A stretch of DNA of 64,000 nt from an uncultured Bacteroidales bacterium (GCA_947164985.1 CAMUYI010000001.1:310001-374000); one strand, 5' to 3'; shown: positions 10,486-18,408, numbered from the stretch's first letter. The notes: a model not told the origin generated them from the sequence alone. A program made the numbers and translations.

Positions 10486-10903
10486 TAAGATAGCTCTTTG
10501 CGCCGTGCTGCTTCTGGCAGCCGGCTGCAAAGAAGAGCAACCGGTTGACCCCTATGTCACACCGGGAAACACACCGAATCCCAATTGGGTCATCACAGGC
10601 GATAATGACATGACCGCTTCCATGACGGCTATCGTCAAAGTGTCTTTCGCTTCCCAACCAGGCACACTCGCTGCTTTCATCGGCAACGACTGCTGCGGTA
10701 TCGCGGAGTATAAAGCCGACTACGGCCTCTATTGGCTCTATATCTCGCCTGTTAAGGAAGGAGGCGGTAATGTGCGACTGCGTTTCTATTCGCCCTCACT
10801 CAAACGCATCTATGATGCCAAATCCACTTTCCCCTTCCGGAACGATACCCTCCTTGGTACCCTTGCTGCCCCCCACACCCCCCAATGGACCGTAGCTAAA
10901 TAA
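10451..10903 (+). CDS. Small lipoprotein homologous to domains in the preceding giant protein
   Basis: 150 residues with a lipoprotein signal peptide (lipobox LLAAGC, Cys about residue 26) and one beta-rich domain (about 55-150). The domain shares a pattern with two segments of the upstream 3257-aa protein: MTxxxKVS, then a short strand with N-[DE]-C/L-x-G/C-[IV]-A, an aromatic-rich strand, and [IVL]-x-[FL]-[RQ]-F, ending in a Gly-Thr/Ser-Leu segment. It is therefore probably an outer-membrane partner or a detached copy of that domain. It begins inside the last codons of the giant gene (35-nt overlap), so translation is likely coupled; ATGs at 10460 and 10463 are alternative starts. No enzymatic motif is visible. 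A terminator follows at 10930-10965. Confidence 0.75.
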   Translation: MKNMMLQVKNFSKIALCAVLLLAAGCKEEQPVDPYVTPGNTPNPNWVITGDNDMTASMTAIVKVSFASQPGTLAAFIGNDCCGIAEYKADYGLYWLYISPVKEGGGNVRLRFYSPSLKRIYDAKSTFPFRNDTLLGTLAAPHTPQWTVAK

Positions 10904-10929
10904 AAATAGTCCTTTTTCTCTCTTCTTCT

Positions 10930-10965
10930 GAGGCGGAGCACATCCTTGTGCCCTGCCTCTTTTTT
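10930..10965 (+). terminator. Rho-independent terminator after the giant protein/lipoprotein operon
   Basis: Hairpin with outer stem GAGGC/GCCTC and inner stem GCAC/GTGC, followed by a run of six T. Confidence 0.8.
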
Positions 10966-11068
10966 CGTAAGTTTACTTTTATATATACATGATATATAAA
11001 TATATTATATAATATATAAATTATTAGTGTCGATAAGTGCCTTTTTAGTGTTCATATGGGACGCGCGC

Positions 11069-11099
11069 TTGCGCATGTGTAAAAAAAACTGTACTTTTG
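11069..11099 (+). promoter_or_regulatory. Sigma-A type promoter for the LpxH-like gene
   Basis: TTG at 11069-11071 (TTGCGCATGTG), 20-nt spacer, TACTTTTG at 11092-11099. It implies a leader of about 130 nt. Confidence 0.8.
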
Positions 11100-11137
11100 C
11101 GCCGAGTTTATAGTGTGCGGTTGATGATGATAGGTTT

Positions 11138-11194
11138 GGCAGGGTACGAAAAACATATCTTTTTGTATCATTAAATCAGCTTTCGTACCCTGCC
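11138..11194 (+). promoter_or_regulatory. 14-bp perfect inverted repeat in the leader of the LpxH-like gene
   Basis: GGCAGGGTACGAAA (11138-11151) and its exact complement TTTCGTACCCTGCC (11181-11194), separated by 29 nt. As RNA it would form a long stem ending 43 nt before the start codon. It could be an attenuator-like structure or a protein-binding site. Confidence 0.6.
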
Positions 11195-11237
11195 GCCGAT
11201 TTTTGAGATGTACGAATATCGTGTATAACCGATTGAT

Positions 11238-11993
11238 ATGATATATTTTATAAGTGACGCACATCTGGGGAGTCCATCCATTACGGATAGCAAGGAGCAC
11301 CAAGATAAGCTGATTGCACTCTTGGAGCAGATGAGTAAGGATGCGACATCTATATACATGCTCGGTGATATGTTTGACTTTTGGGTGGAGTATTTTATCC
11401 ACGATTCAAGCAAACGTCGTTTTACCCCTTTCTTCAAAGCGTTGAAGAACTTGCGCAAGCAGGGGATAAAGATACATTATTTTGTGGGCGACCATGACCG
11501 ATGGGCTTCGAGCGGATTGGAAAGGTTGACTGGCGTAGAGATACATAACTATCCTTGTTCAATCACTCGCAACGGAAAGACCCTCTTCGTTGGTTACGGA
11601 ACGGGTTTGTATGCGTACAACTGGTATCGGTCATATCCAAGAGCGAGGCAAAGGAAGATAAGGCAAGCTATTCGCAGAAACAACCGGTTGAATAATGCGT
11701 TCCTGCAGTCCTTATTCCAAATGCTTCCGCCGGCCTGGGGAAACAAGATCGGGTACAGATGGGCGCAGAAACAGACGAATGTAGAGGACAAAGATGAACT
11801 ATTGGATTATGCGAAGGACGAAGAGAAGCATGGCAATCACCGCGATTATTACATCTTCGGTCATACGCACCTTGCCATGGATGTCCCGATTGCAGACAAC
11901 AGCCGAATGATCCTTTTGGGCGATTGTTTCGAACAATGGACCTACGCCCAATTAGATGAGCAAGGCAATTTGGAAATCAAAAACTACAAATAA
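11238..11993 (+). CDS. LpxH-like metallophosphoesterase (UDP-2,3-diacylglucosamine hydrolase family), atypical active site
   Basis: 251 residues of the calcineurin-like phosphoesterase fold with the LpxH layout: SDAHLG (7-12), GDMFDFW (about 43-49), a helical insertion in the middle, and FGHTH (about 209-213). LpxH cleaves UDP-2,3-diacylglucosamine to lipid X in lipid A synthesis at the inner membrane. Two usually conserved metal-site motifs are altered: GNHD reads GDHD (about residue 85), and the HGDG motif reads YGTG (about 119-122), losing a metal-binding His. It may be a divergent paralogue with another substrate, or impaired. It has its own promoter and structured leader. Confidence 0.75.
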   Translation: MIYFISDAHLGSPSITDSKEHQDKLIALLEQMSKDATSIYMLGDMFDFWVEYFIHDSSKRRFTPFFKALKNLRKQGIKIHYFVGDHDRWASSGLERLTGVEIHNYPCSITRNGKTLFVGYGTGLYAYNWYRSYPRARQRKIRQAIRRNNRLNNAFLQSLFQMLPPAWGNKIGYRWAQKQTNVEDKDELLDYAKDEEKHGNHRDYYIFGHTHLAMDVPIADNSRMILLGDCFEQWTYAQLDEQGNLEIKNYK

Positions 11994-12094
11994 CAATTAA
12001 CCGAGCCGGAGGTTATAAAAAGCCGGCAAATGAACATTGACATATTGGATTACCGTAAAAATGAGCGACAAAAGTAAAAAAGTTGCTCAAAAAC

Positions 12095-12125
12095 TTGCGT
12101 ATATCAGAAAAAAGCTGTACCTTTG
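12095..12125 (+). promoter_or_regulatory. Promoter of the toxin-antitoxin operon
   Basis: TTG at 12095-12097 (TTGCGTATATC), 20-nt spacer, TACCTTTG at 12118-12125. Confidence 0.85.
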
Positions 12126-12140
12126 CGTCGTAAACGCAAA
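12122..12140 (+). promoter_or_regulatory. Inverted repeat at the transcription start of the toxin-antitoxin operon (candidate operator)
   Basis: TTTGCGT (12122-12128), 5-nt loop, ACGCAAA (12134-12140), overlapping the -7 box and presumed start site. This is the expected place for antitoxin autorepression; that role is inferred. Confidence 0.5.
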
Positions 12141-12153
12141 ATAGGAGGTTATT

Positions 12154-12357
12154 ATGACAGCAACTATGACACAAGGGGTATATTTGAATATCCCACGCGC
12201 AGATTGGACTTTGCTGCAGGAATTGATTAATCGTTTCGGCTGGCAATCTGAGACTCGTGAGCAAATGTTGGAAGAGTTTATGCAGACTCGTCCGATGAAT
12301 GTGGATCTCACGGAAGAGGATATTATGAACGAAGTTCGCGCTGTGCGCTACGCATAA
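12154..12357 (+). CDS. Antitoxin of a PIN-domain toxin-antitoxin pair
   Basis: 67 residues, acidic, mostly helical, ending in DIMNEVRAVRYA. This tail is common in small antitoxins encoded before COG1569-type PIN toxins; in such pairs the C-terminal helix normally blocks the toxin. The start at 12154 is supported by a rare AGGAGG (12143-12148) 5 nt before the ATG, uncommon for this lineage. Its stop overlaps the toxin start (TAATG, 1 nt). The family identity rests on the C-terminal motif and the partner gene. Confidence 0.75.
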   Translation: MTATMTQGVYLNIPRADWTLLQELINRFGWQSETREQMLEEFMQTRPMNVDLTEEDIMNEVRAVRYA

Positions 12358-12758
12358 TGAAAGTCATTATTGATTGCAATGTGTGGATCTCGTTCCTGCT
12401 GGGCTTCCAAAAGGAATTGATGCATAGTATATTGACAGATGAGCATATCGATGTATATGTTTGTCCTCAATTGTTACGCGAGATTGGAGACGTAGCAAGT
12501 CGTCCTAAAATTCGCAGCCGTATAGGCGAAGAAGACATAGAACAACTGTTCAAACTGATAAAGGTCTATTGCATCAATGCTACTATTACTTATCAAGCAG
12601 ATGTATATATTCGTGATAGCAAAGACTTATATCTATTGTCTTTTGCAGATTCGATAGAAGCGGATTATATCATCTCCGGAGATAAGGATCTGACTGATTT
12701 AGAAAAGCATAGAGATACAAAGCTCCTCTCGCCTACTCAATTTAGACTGATTATATAG
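12357..12758 (+). CDS. PIN-domain toxin (putative ribonuclease) of a type II toxin-antitoxin pair
   Basis: 133 residues, full length for a PIN toxin. It has the N-terminal acidic residue in VIIDCNVWISFL (Asp6), a central acidic LLREIGDV, and the C-terminal pair in SFADSIEADYIISGDKDL, the expected acidic Mg-binding cluster of PIN nucleases. This family cleaves RNA, often tRNA or mRNA; the actual target cannot be read from sequence. Translation is coupled to the antitoxin by a 1-nt overlap, and a strong terminator follows. Confidence 0.85.
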   Translation: MKVIIDCNVWISFLLGFQKELMHSILTDEHIDVYVCPQLLREIGDVASRPKIRSRIGEEDIEQLFKLIKVYCINATITYQADVYIRDSKDLYLLSFADSIEADYIISGDKDLTDLEKHRDTKLLSPTQFRLII

Positions 12759-12776
12759 AGTAAGTTATAATACATT

Positions 12777-12816
12777 AAAAAGCGGTAATCCAATTAAAGC
12801 GGATTGCCGCTTTTTT
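12777..12816 (+). terminator. Terminator after the toxin-antitoxin operon
   Basis: Stem GCGGTAATCC (12782-12791) with GGATTGCCGC (12801-12810), one G-T pair, flanked by A-run and six T. Confidence 0.85.
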
Positions 12817-12839
12817 GTGCGTGTCTTTGACTATCAATA

Positions 12840-12872
12840 CCGACGGTCAGCCGACGGTCAGCCGACAGTCAA
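12840..12872 (+). repeat. Intergenic 11-bp tandem repeat, three copies
   Basis: CCGACGGTCAG twice then CCGACAGTCAA, exact 11-bp period. The same unit, with the same flanking TCAATA before it, occurs four times inside the CNNM gene at 43581-43624. Confidence 0.9.
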
Positions 12873-12955
12873 GGCTAAGATCACTACTCTGTCACTCCGA
12901 TGACCGGTAGACCAGACGACCAGTAAACAAAACAACAAAACCAAATATAATTAAC

Positions 12956-12969
12956 GAGGGGCAACCCTC
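12956..12969 (+). promoter_or_regulatory. GNRA-capped hairpin in the leader of the beta-helix protein gene
   Basis: GAGGG-GCAA-CCCTC, a 5-bp stem closed by a GCAA tetraloop, 28 nt before the start codon. No canonical TAnnTTTG promoter was found for this gene. Confidence 0.45.
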
Positions 12970-12997
12970 ATAGTATTAACAAAAAACAATTAAATTT

Positions 12998-15900
12998 ATG
13001 AAGAAATTCTTCTTAATTCCGCTTATGACGCTGATGTGTAGCGTTATGGCGTGGGCTACGGATGTTGCCAACAAGACAGAGCTTCAAAATGCTCTTAATG
13101 CAGGAGGTGACATTACGTTGACCGCTGACATCGCTCTTGGTGGTGTCAAAGTTACGATGACGAGTGGCACTGTAGTTCTCGACCTAAATGGTCACAATCT
13201 CACAGGTGCATTGGCAAATTATGGCACTGACAAGGGCGTACTGAATGTATCCGGTGGTAATTTAACCATTAACGCAACGAATGGCGGTAAAATTGATAAC
13301 ACGGCTTCCAAAGGTTGTGGTATTGTAACCACAGGTAGCGCAAAAGTTACTATTAACGGTGGTTCATTCCATGGCGTTTATGAAGCTATTTATGCTGCTG
13401 GTGGTGAAGTTATTGTGAATGATGGTGCTTTCTCTACGACATCTGATAACTGTATCTGGTTGGCAGGTGAATCTGGCGCAAAAGTTACCGTCAATGGTGG
13501 TACTTTCGTTGGTGGTTGGATGTGCTTCCAGGTTGACAAAGGTACTGAATTGCTGATAAAAGGCGGTTCATTTGCTAAGGGTGATGATATTTTCTATCCT
13601 GGTGGAACAATTACTGTTCAAGGTGGTACCTTTGATGTAAATCCGTGGAAATATGTTAGCGTACCGTACTATGTAGGAAAAGCTGATGAATTATTCCAAG
13701 TTGCTCATATCGGTTCTAACGTTGCAGTTGCTAACTATGTTGCTTATCCTTCTCTGTCTGCAGCAGTTGCCGGTGCCAGTGATGGTGCTATTATCTCGTT
13801 GTTTGCAAATGACAACAATGCTATCACCGTTTCTAAAAATGCTGTTATTGAAACTAATGGTTTTACCGCTACGGGTGTAAGCGCAGGTGCTGAATATGGA
13901 AAATTTGTAGTTGATGGTAACATTATCATCTCAAATAATGAACTTGTTACATTCCTTCAAGGAAATGAGTCTGCGAAGACTCTTGAAGCGAATGTTTCCT
14001 TTGCTCAGAAATTAGTTGTTAACGGAACGAAGGAGTTGACTATTCCTGCAGGTATTACCGTTTCGGCTACATACGTTAAAGATGCTTGTATCGTAGTACC
14101 TAATGGCGCAAAATTGACTATCTATGGTGATGGTACTATTGCCGGTGATAAAGAACTTATTCGTGTCCTTGAAGGTGGTGAGTTGATTATCGGTAAAGAA
14201 GATCAAAGTGATTGTCTGAAGATGACGACCACTGTTTGGGAAGGTGTAAACTATGCAGTAAATAACTATGGTAAAACGACTATTAACAATGCCGAGGTAC
14301 ATGCTGCATCTGCTGCTCTGAATACTTATGGTGTAATGAATGTCAATGGTGGTTACTATACCGCTGAGGCTTACTATCCGAATCACAGATATGCTGTTAC
14401 AGCAGATGATGGCTCTCAGTTAAATATTAAGAACTCTCACGTATTTGGTATCCACGGTGCTTTGGCTTGCCAAGGTTCAGCTGGTTCAAATATTGGTGGT
14501 AGCGCTCGTATCGAGAATTGCGAGTTGGTAGCAACTAATAAACCATACCTAACGACAAAGAGTACGACCTCTATTCACTATGCAATCTATTCTGCATCGG
14601 GTGGTATTGTTTCGGTGTACAACACCAAAATGAGATCTACCCAGCAAGATCGTGCTATTCATATTGGTAACAACGATGCATGGAATACATTCGGTCTGGT
14701 ACATGTATATGAAGGCTGTATGGTTAAGGCTGCTTCTGCCACAAAGCGTATATATGTGCAGAAGAGAACTGCAACCGATAAAGAAGTATTGTTCCCGGTT
14801 ACAATTGACTCTGAATCTGGTTGGTACACAGCTGCTATGAACGGTGGTGAGGCTCCGCTTCCTGCAGGCTATAAGTGGAAACAAATCATCAAAGAAGGTG
14901 AGCCTACTGAAGATCAAGTTCTTGATGCAGCAGCTTATGCTGAAGGCTATCGTTGGATTACTGTTAGCTCTGCAGAAAAAGCCCAAGATGCTACGGGTGC
15001 TACAATTCCTTGGCAACAAGCAACTACTTGGGTTGATACTCCGACCGGAGACGATGTTCCTGATGAGAACACCGCTGTAGTGATTCCTGAAGGTAAGGAA
15101 GTCGTTGTAAGTAATGCACAAGCAGATATTGATGCCGGCGGTTCTGTAGCAGTTGCTGAGCAAATCGTTATCGCAGGTGAAGGTGCTTCGCTGACCGTAC
15201 AAGATCAGACGACTCTTAATATTGAAAATGGTGTCAACATTGCAGACGGTGGTAAACTTGTTGTAGAAGCAGGTGCTATGGTAACTGTAGGTGCCGGAGG
15301 TTTGGTTGCTGGTAATGAAGAGGCAGTTGAAGTTAAGATGACCGAGGGTAAAGCCGGTACATTCATGATTGCTCCGACAGTAAGTGAAAACACTCACCCG
15401 ATGGCAAAAGTAGAATTGGTTTCGAAAGGTCACTATGACGAAGTAAAGGGTAAATATGTATTCCAACGTTTCGGTGTTCCTGCGTACATGCAAGGTATCA
15501 AACGTAGCGATATGCACTACGACAATGTAGCAGCACCAACTGCTGTTTGGAAACTGGATTATGCTAATAACACTTGGGCAGACATGGCTGATGACGACGA
15601 GTTCATCCCGTTCCGCTGTTATGAATTGACCACCACGGCTACTACTCCGGGTGCTGTCTATACATTCACTTGCCCGCTGATGGGTAACGGTAACGCAGAA
15701 TTGGAGTTGAACGGAGAGTGGAACTACTATGCTAATAGTTACACAGCTCCGATTGATGTAAAAGAGTTGATCGCTTCTTTCAAGGCTAACTATGACGAAT
15801 ACATGTCCGCTACTGTTTATCTGTATCGAGCTTCTGATAACTGGTGGTATGAGTTGAACGAGATGGCTTATCTGTTCGATTTCGGACACGAGCTTCCGAC

Positions 15901-16573
15901 AAAGATTGATCCTATGCAAGCCTTCATCTTCCAAAAGCGTGGTGATGGTGCTAACCCGGTTGTAAATTATGAGGATAACGTTTGGAATCCTATCATGAAT
16001 CCGGGTGCAAGTCCGGCTCCGGCACGTGATCGCAAATCTTACAACAAGGCTTTGATTGAGATTACAGCTGCTGATGGCACCAAGGATGCTATCCGTCTGG
16101 TAGAAAATGGCAAGTTCTCTGCCGCATTCGATAATAGCTACGATGCTGCTAAGTACATGAATGAGAATTCGTTCAATCTGTTTGTTGATGCAAACGATGA
16201 GAAGTTAGGTAGCGTTGCTACGGATAACTTTGATGGAACTACCATTAGCATGACCACCAAGGAGCAGACCTCGTTCACAATGACTATCAGCAATGTAAAC
16301 GGTATGAACTATGTTGTTCGCGATATGCTTACCGGTACGGAGATTGAGATGGTTGAAGGTGCAACCTATATGTTCAGCGTTCCTGCAAACGCAAACGTTG
16401 AGGGTCGCTTCCAAATCGTAAGCATTAACAAGATGCCGACCGCTATTGAGAACATCGAGGCAACTGCCGCTACCAAGGGTATTTATACCATTTCTGGTCA
16501 GTTTGTAGGTTATGATTACCACAACCTGCCGAAGGGTGTATACGTAGTAGATGGAAAGAAAATTGTGAAGTAA
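12998..16573 (+). CDS. Secreted beta-helix-like surface protein with C-terminal sorting-like tail (1191 aa)
   Basis: The signal peptide is about residues 1-20 (ends MAWA). Residues about 25-210 and 400-560 are rungs rich in Gly/Asn/Val/Thr with the recurring strand pattern VTINGGxF, typical of right-handed parallel beta-helices seen in pectate-lyase-like and adhesin proteins. Residues about 685-790 form a second repeat-like, acidic beta region, followed by an unassigned mixed region. The end reads GIYTISGQFVG...LPKGVYVVDGKKIVK, a common Bacteroidales C-terminal layout thought to direct T9SS export. No catalytic residues are recognised. Its codons are richer in A/T than those of the 712-10485 gene. 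Peptide A follows after 5 nt. Confidence 0.8.
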   Translation: MKKFFLIPLMTLMCSVMAWATDVANKTELQNALNAGGDITLTADIALGGVKVTMTSGTVVLDLNGHNLTGALANYGTDKGVLNVSGGNLTINATNGGKIDNTASKGCGIVTTGSAKVTINGGSFHGVYEAIYAAGGEVIVNDGAFSTTSDNCIWLAGESGAKVTVNGGTFVGGWMCFQVDKGTELLIKGGSFAKGDDIFYPGGTITVQGGTFDVNPWKYVSVPYYVGKADELFQVAHIGSNVAVANYVAYPSLSAAVAGASDGAIISLFANDNNAITVSKNAVIETNGFTATGVSAGAEYGKFVVDGNIIISNNELVTFLQGNESAKTLEANVSFAQKLVVNGTKELTIPAGITVSATYVKDACIVVPNGAKLTIYGDGTIAGDKELIRVLEGGELIIGKEDQSDCLKMTTTVWEGVNYAVNNYGKTTINNAEVHAASAALNTYGVMNVNGGYYTAEAYYPNHRYAVTADDGSQLNIKNSHVFGIHGALACQGSAGSNIGGSARIENCELVATNKPYLTTKSTTSIHYAIYSASGGIVSVYNTKMRSTQQDRAIHIGNNDAWNTFGLVHVYEGCMVKAASATKRIYVQKRTATDKEVLFPVTIDSESGWYTAAMNGGEAPLPAGYKWKQIIKEGEPTEDQVLDAAAYAEGYRWITVSSAEKAQDATGATIPWQQATTWVDTPTGDDVPDENTAVVIPEGKEVVVSNAQADIDAGGSVAVAEQIVIAGEGASLTVQDQTTLNIENGVNIADGGKLVVEAGAMVTVGAGGLVAGNEEAVEVKMTEGKAGTFMIAPTVSENTHPMAKVELVSKGHYDEVKGKYVFQRFGVPAYMQGIKRSDMHYDNVAAPTAVWKLDYANNTWADMADDDEFIPFRCYELTTTATTPGAVYTFTCPLMGNGNAELELNGEWNYYANSYTAPIDVKELIASFKANYDEYMSATVYLYRASDNWWYELNEMAYLFDFGHELPTKIDPMQAFIFQKRGDGANPVVNYEDNVWNPIMNPGASPAPARDRKSYNKALIEITAADGTKDAIRLVENGKFSAAFDNSYDAAKYMNENSFNLFVDANDEKLGSVATDNFDGTTISMTTKEQTSFTMTISNVNGMNYVVRDMLTGTEIEMVEGATYMFSVPANANVEGRFQIVSINKMPTAIENIEATAATKGIYTISGQFVGYDYHNLPKGVYVVDGKKIVK

Positions 16574-16578
16574 GTTGC

Positions 16579-16740
16579 ATGAAACTGACGAATAAAAAAG
16601 CTTATATGATTCCGGAGACAGTTATCCTGTCTCTGGAGTCACTGGGCGCAACGATGACCAATCCCGCATCTCAATTCGGTCATACCGATGCAGACCCCAA
16701 TTCGGGATTATTCCATGCCCCTAAAAGAAAAGTATTCTAA
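16579..16740 (+). CDS. Small peptide A (53 aa), YxxP family, unknown function
   Basis: ATG 5 nt after the stop of the beta-helix gene; 53 codons then TAA, 20 nt before the next exported protein. Its start KKAYMIPETVILSLESLG matches the layout of peptides B (18149) and C (31507): a basic N-terminus, Tyr-x-x-Pro, alternating Val/Leu/Glu, then a Leu/Met-rich bend followed by a low-complexity polar tail. It has no signal peptide. Conservation of layout and position argues that it is a real gene. Function is unknown; it could be a chaperone-like or precursor peptide. Confidence 0.65.
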   Translation: MKLTNKKAYMIPETVILSLESLGATMTNPASQFGHTDADPNSGLFHAPKRKVF

Positions 16741-16760
16741 TATCTAATAAAATATCAATT

Positions 16761-18119
16761 ATGAAAAAGATTGCATTTTTAGCAAGCCTGTTGTGTGCTA
16801 CCTTTGCTATGGCAACGCCGACCATTACAGGCATGTCTCAAATTGATCTCTCTACTTCCGGTCAGACCGATAAGTATGTGAGATTTGTATTGTCGGACGA
16901 ATTCTCGGATGGCTTTGACAATACATGGGATACTCCCGCACCGAATGAGAGCGGTATCTATGTTTACTACAATGGTGCTCGCTACACCGGTTGGGCTAGC
17001 AAACAGTACACAGCAAGTCTTCCTCTCGGTTTCTACACTGGAGACAATACTTCGTACACATTGAAGTTCAGCAACTTCTCGGGAACTGAATACACTATAT
17101 ATGACCGTGTTGCTGATCAAATCATCACTGTTAATGGCTCTACCGCAAATTACGACTTCACTATTGATGAAAGTTTGAAGAACAGCCAAATCAACGACCG
17201 TTTCATCATCAATCCTGTATATGTAGAAGGTTCATGGAATGCATGGGCATCATGGTCCGTTGCTTTCTGGGATAACGGTGACGGTTCTGTTATTTACGAA
17301 GTAGAAAACTTAGAAGCAAATACCGAATATGAGTTTGGCTTGCACTTCGGAACCCAATCCGGTTCATGGGCTACTAATGGTTATACCTACAAAAGTGATT
17401 ACAAATCTACTGCAGATTTCGAACCAGGTAGCGCATCTACTATGAAACTGCAAACGGAAGCTGCCGGTACTTATACCTTCAAGTGGGAATATGCTACCAG
17501 ATCCTTCTCTATCATCTTCCCGACTCCGGTTCCGACTTGTACGACCGTTCGTACAGGTATGACGGCAGGCAACTACTACACCATCTGCCTCCCCAAAGCG
17601 GTTACAGGTGCTAATGGTGCTTCGTTCTGGAACATGAGCAATCGTGGTGATGGCGTTGCTTACCTTGAGGAAGCTGAACTTCCTTTGGTTGCTGGTCGTC
17701 CGTACATCATCCAGGCTGAAGATGCAGAACTCTGCGTAGAGTATAGCGGTGACGAAGTTGCTGCCGGTGCTTATGGCGCACTCCATGGTACATTCGTAGC
17801 TATGGATCAAACTGCTCTGGATGCAGCCGGTGCGGATATCTATCTGCTGAAGAACAACGAGCTTTGGTTGGTAAGCGGTCAGACGGGAAATAGCCTTGCT
17901 GCAAACCGTGCTTACATCAAATATAGCGAGTTGAATTATAGTACTCCGAATCCTGCTCCGGGTCGTCGCGTACGCGCTATCCCGATGCAAGATCAGAGCA
18001 CTACCGGTGTTGAGAATCTCAATGCTGCTGAGGCTCCGGTTAAGACCGTGATCGATGGTAAGATGTATATCCTCCGTGGTGAGCATATGTTTGACGCTAC
18101 CGGTCGTATGGTTAAGTAA
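16761..18119 (+). CDS. Exported protein (452 aa) with carbohydrate-binding-like module and C-terminal sorting-like motif
   Basis: The signal peptide is residues 1-18 (ends FAMA). The N-terminal half looks like beta-sandwich modules; one at about 145-255 has VEGSWNAWASW and FKWEYATRSFSIIFP, resembling starch-binding or SusE/F-like modules. The C-terminal third contains a self-contained beta region (about 260-410). The protein ends VIDGKMYILRGEHMFDATGRMVK, the same motif as the ends of the 712-10485 and 51209-61216 proteins. It is probably a cell-surface or secreted protein. Ligand and function are unknown. It lies between peptides A and B in the same direction. Confidence 0.75.
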   Translation: MKKIAFLASLLCATFAMATPTITGMSQIDLSTSGQTDKYVRFVLSDEFSDGFDNTWDTPAPNESGIYVYYNGARYTGWASKQYTASLPLGFYTGDNTSYTLKFSNFSGTEYTIYDRVADQIITVNGSTANYDFTIDESLKNSQINDRFIINPVYVEGSWNAWASWSVAFWDNGDGSVIYEVENLEANTEYEFGLHFGTQSGSWATNGYTYKSDYKSTADFEPGSASTMKLQTEAAGTYTFKWEYATRSFSIIFPTPVPTCTTVRTGMTAGNYYTICLPKAVTGANGASFWNMSNRGDGVAYLEEAELPLVAGRPYIIQAEDAELCVEYSGDEVAAGAYGALHGTFVAMDQTALDAAGADIYLLKNNELWLVSGQTGNSLAANRAYIKYSELNYSTPNPAPGRRVRAIPMQDQSTTGVENLNAAEAPVKTVIDGKMYILRGEHMFDATGRMVK

Positions 18120-18148
18120 GTTGAATAATTTAATAAATGAATAAAATT

Positions 18149-18280
18149 ATGAAAAAGATGTATATTCAACCGAATGTAGAAGCTACGGAAGTACAGGCTA
18201 CTTCTTTGATGCAGTCCGCAAGTCCTGCCGGAGGACTTAATATCAGTACTACTCCAGGTACAGGAATTGAAGGTGACTAA
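18149..18280 (+). CDS. Small peptide B (43 aa), YxxP family, unknown function
   Basis: Starts 29 nt after the 452-aa protein; an in-frame ATG at 18137 would add 4 residues. It begins MKKMYIQPNVEATEVQATSL, then MQSASPAGG and a Gly/Thr-rich end. It shares the Tyr-x-x-Pro and following amphipathic stretch with peptides A and C. A strong terminator at 18327-18366 closes the run, so the order exported protein / peptide / exported protein / peptide looks like one operon. Function is unknown. Confidence 0.65.
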   Translation: MKKMYIQPNVEATEVQATSLMQSASPAGGLNISTTPGTGIEGD

Positions 18281-18326
18281 ACCCATCCCACGCAAAGGCG
18301 TGAGGAATTGAAAAAATCTTTTCTAA

Positions 18327-18366
18327 GGCAGTCTCTCGTTGTGAAACGCGAGACTGCCGTTTTTTA
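18327..18366 (+). terminator. Terminator closing the exported protein/peptide operon
   Basis: Stem GGCAGTCTC (18327-18335) with GAGACTGCC (18350-18358), then G and a T-run. Confidence 0.9.
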
Positions 18367-18408
18367 TATACAAATAAGTGTTAGTAAGTACTTTTTTGTT
18401 GACCAAAA

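Larger units (their letters stand above)
10904..11237. other. Intergenic region, 334 bp
   Basis: Holds, in order, the terminator at 10930-10965, a very AT-rich stretch at about 10977-11030 built of TATATAA-like runs, a canonical promoter at 11069-11099, and a 14-bp perfect inverted repeat (11138-11194) in the leader of the next gene. No coding sequence is seen. Confidence 0.8.

Noticed and set aside
12003..12030. Terminator after the LpxH-like gene
   Set aside because: A GCCGG/CCGGC stem is possible but the following bases are not T-rich, so there is too little support.
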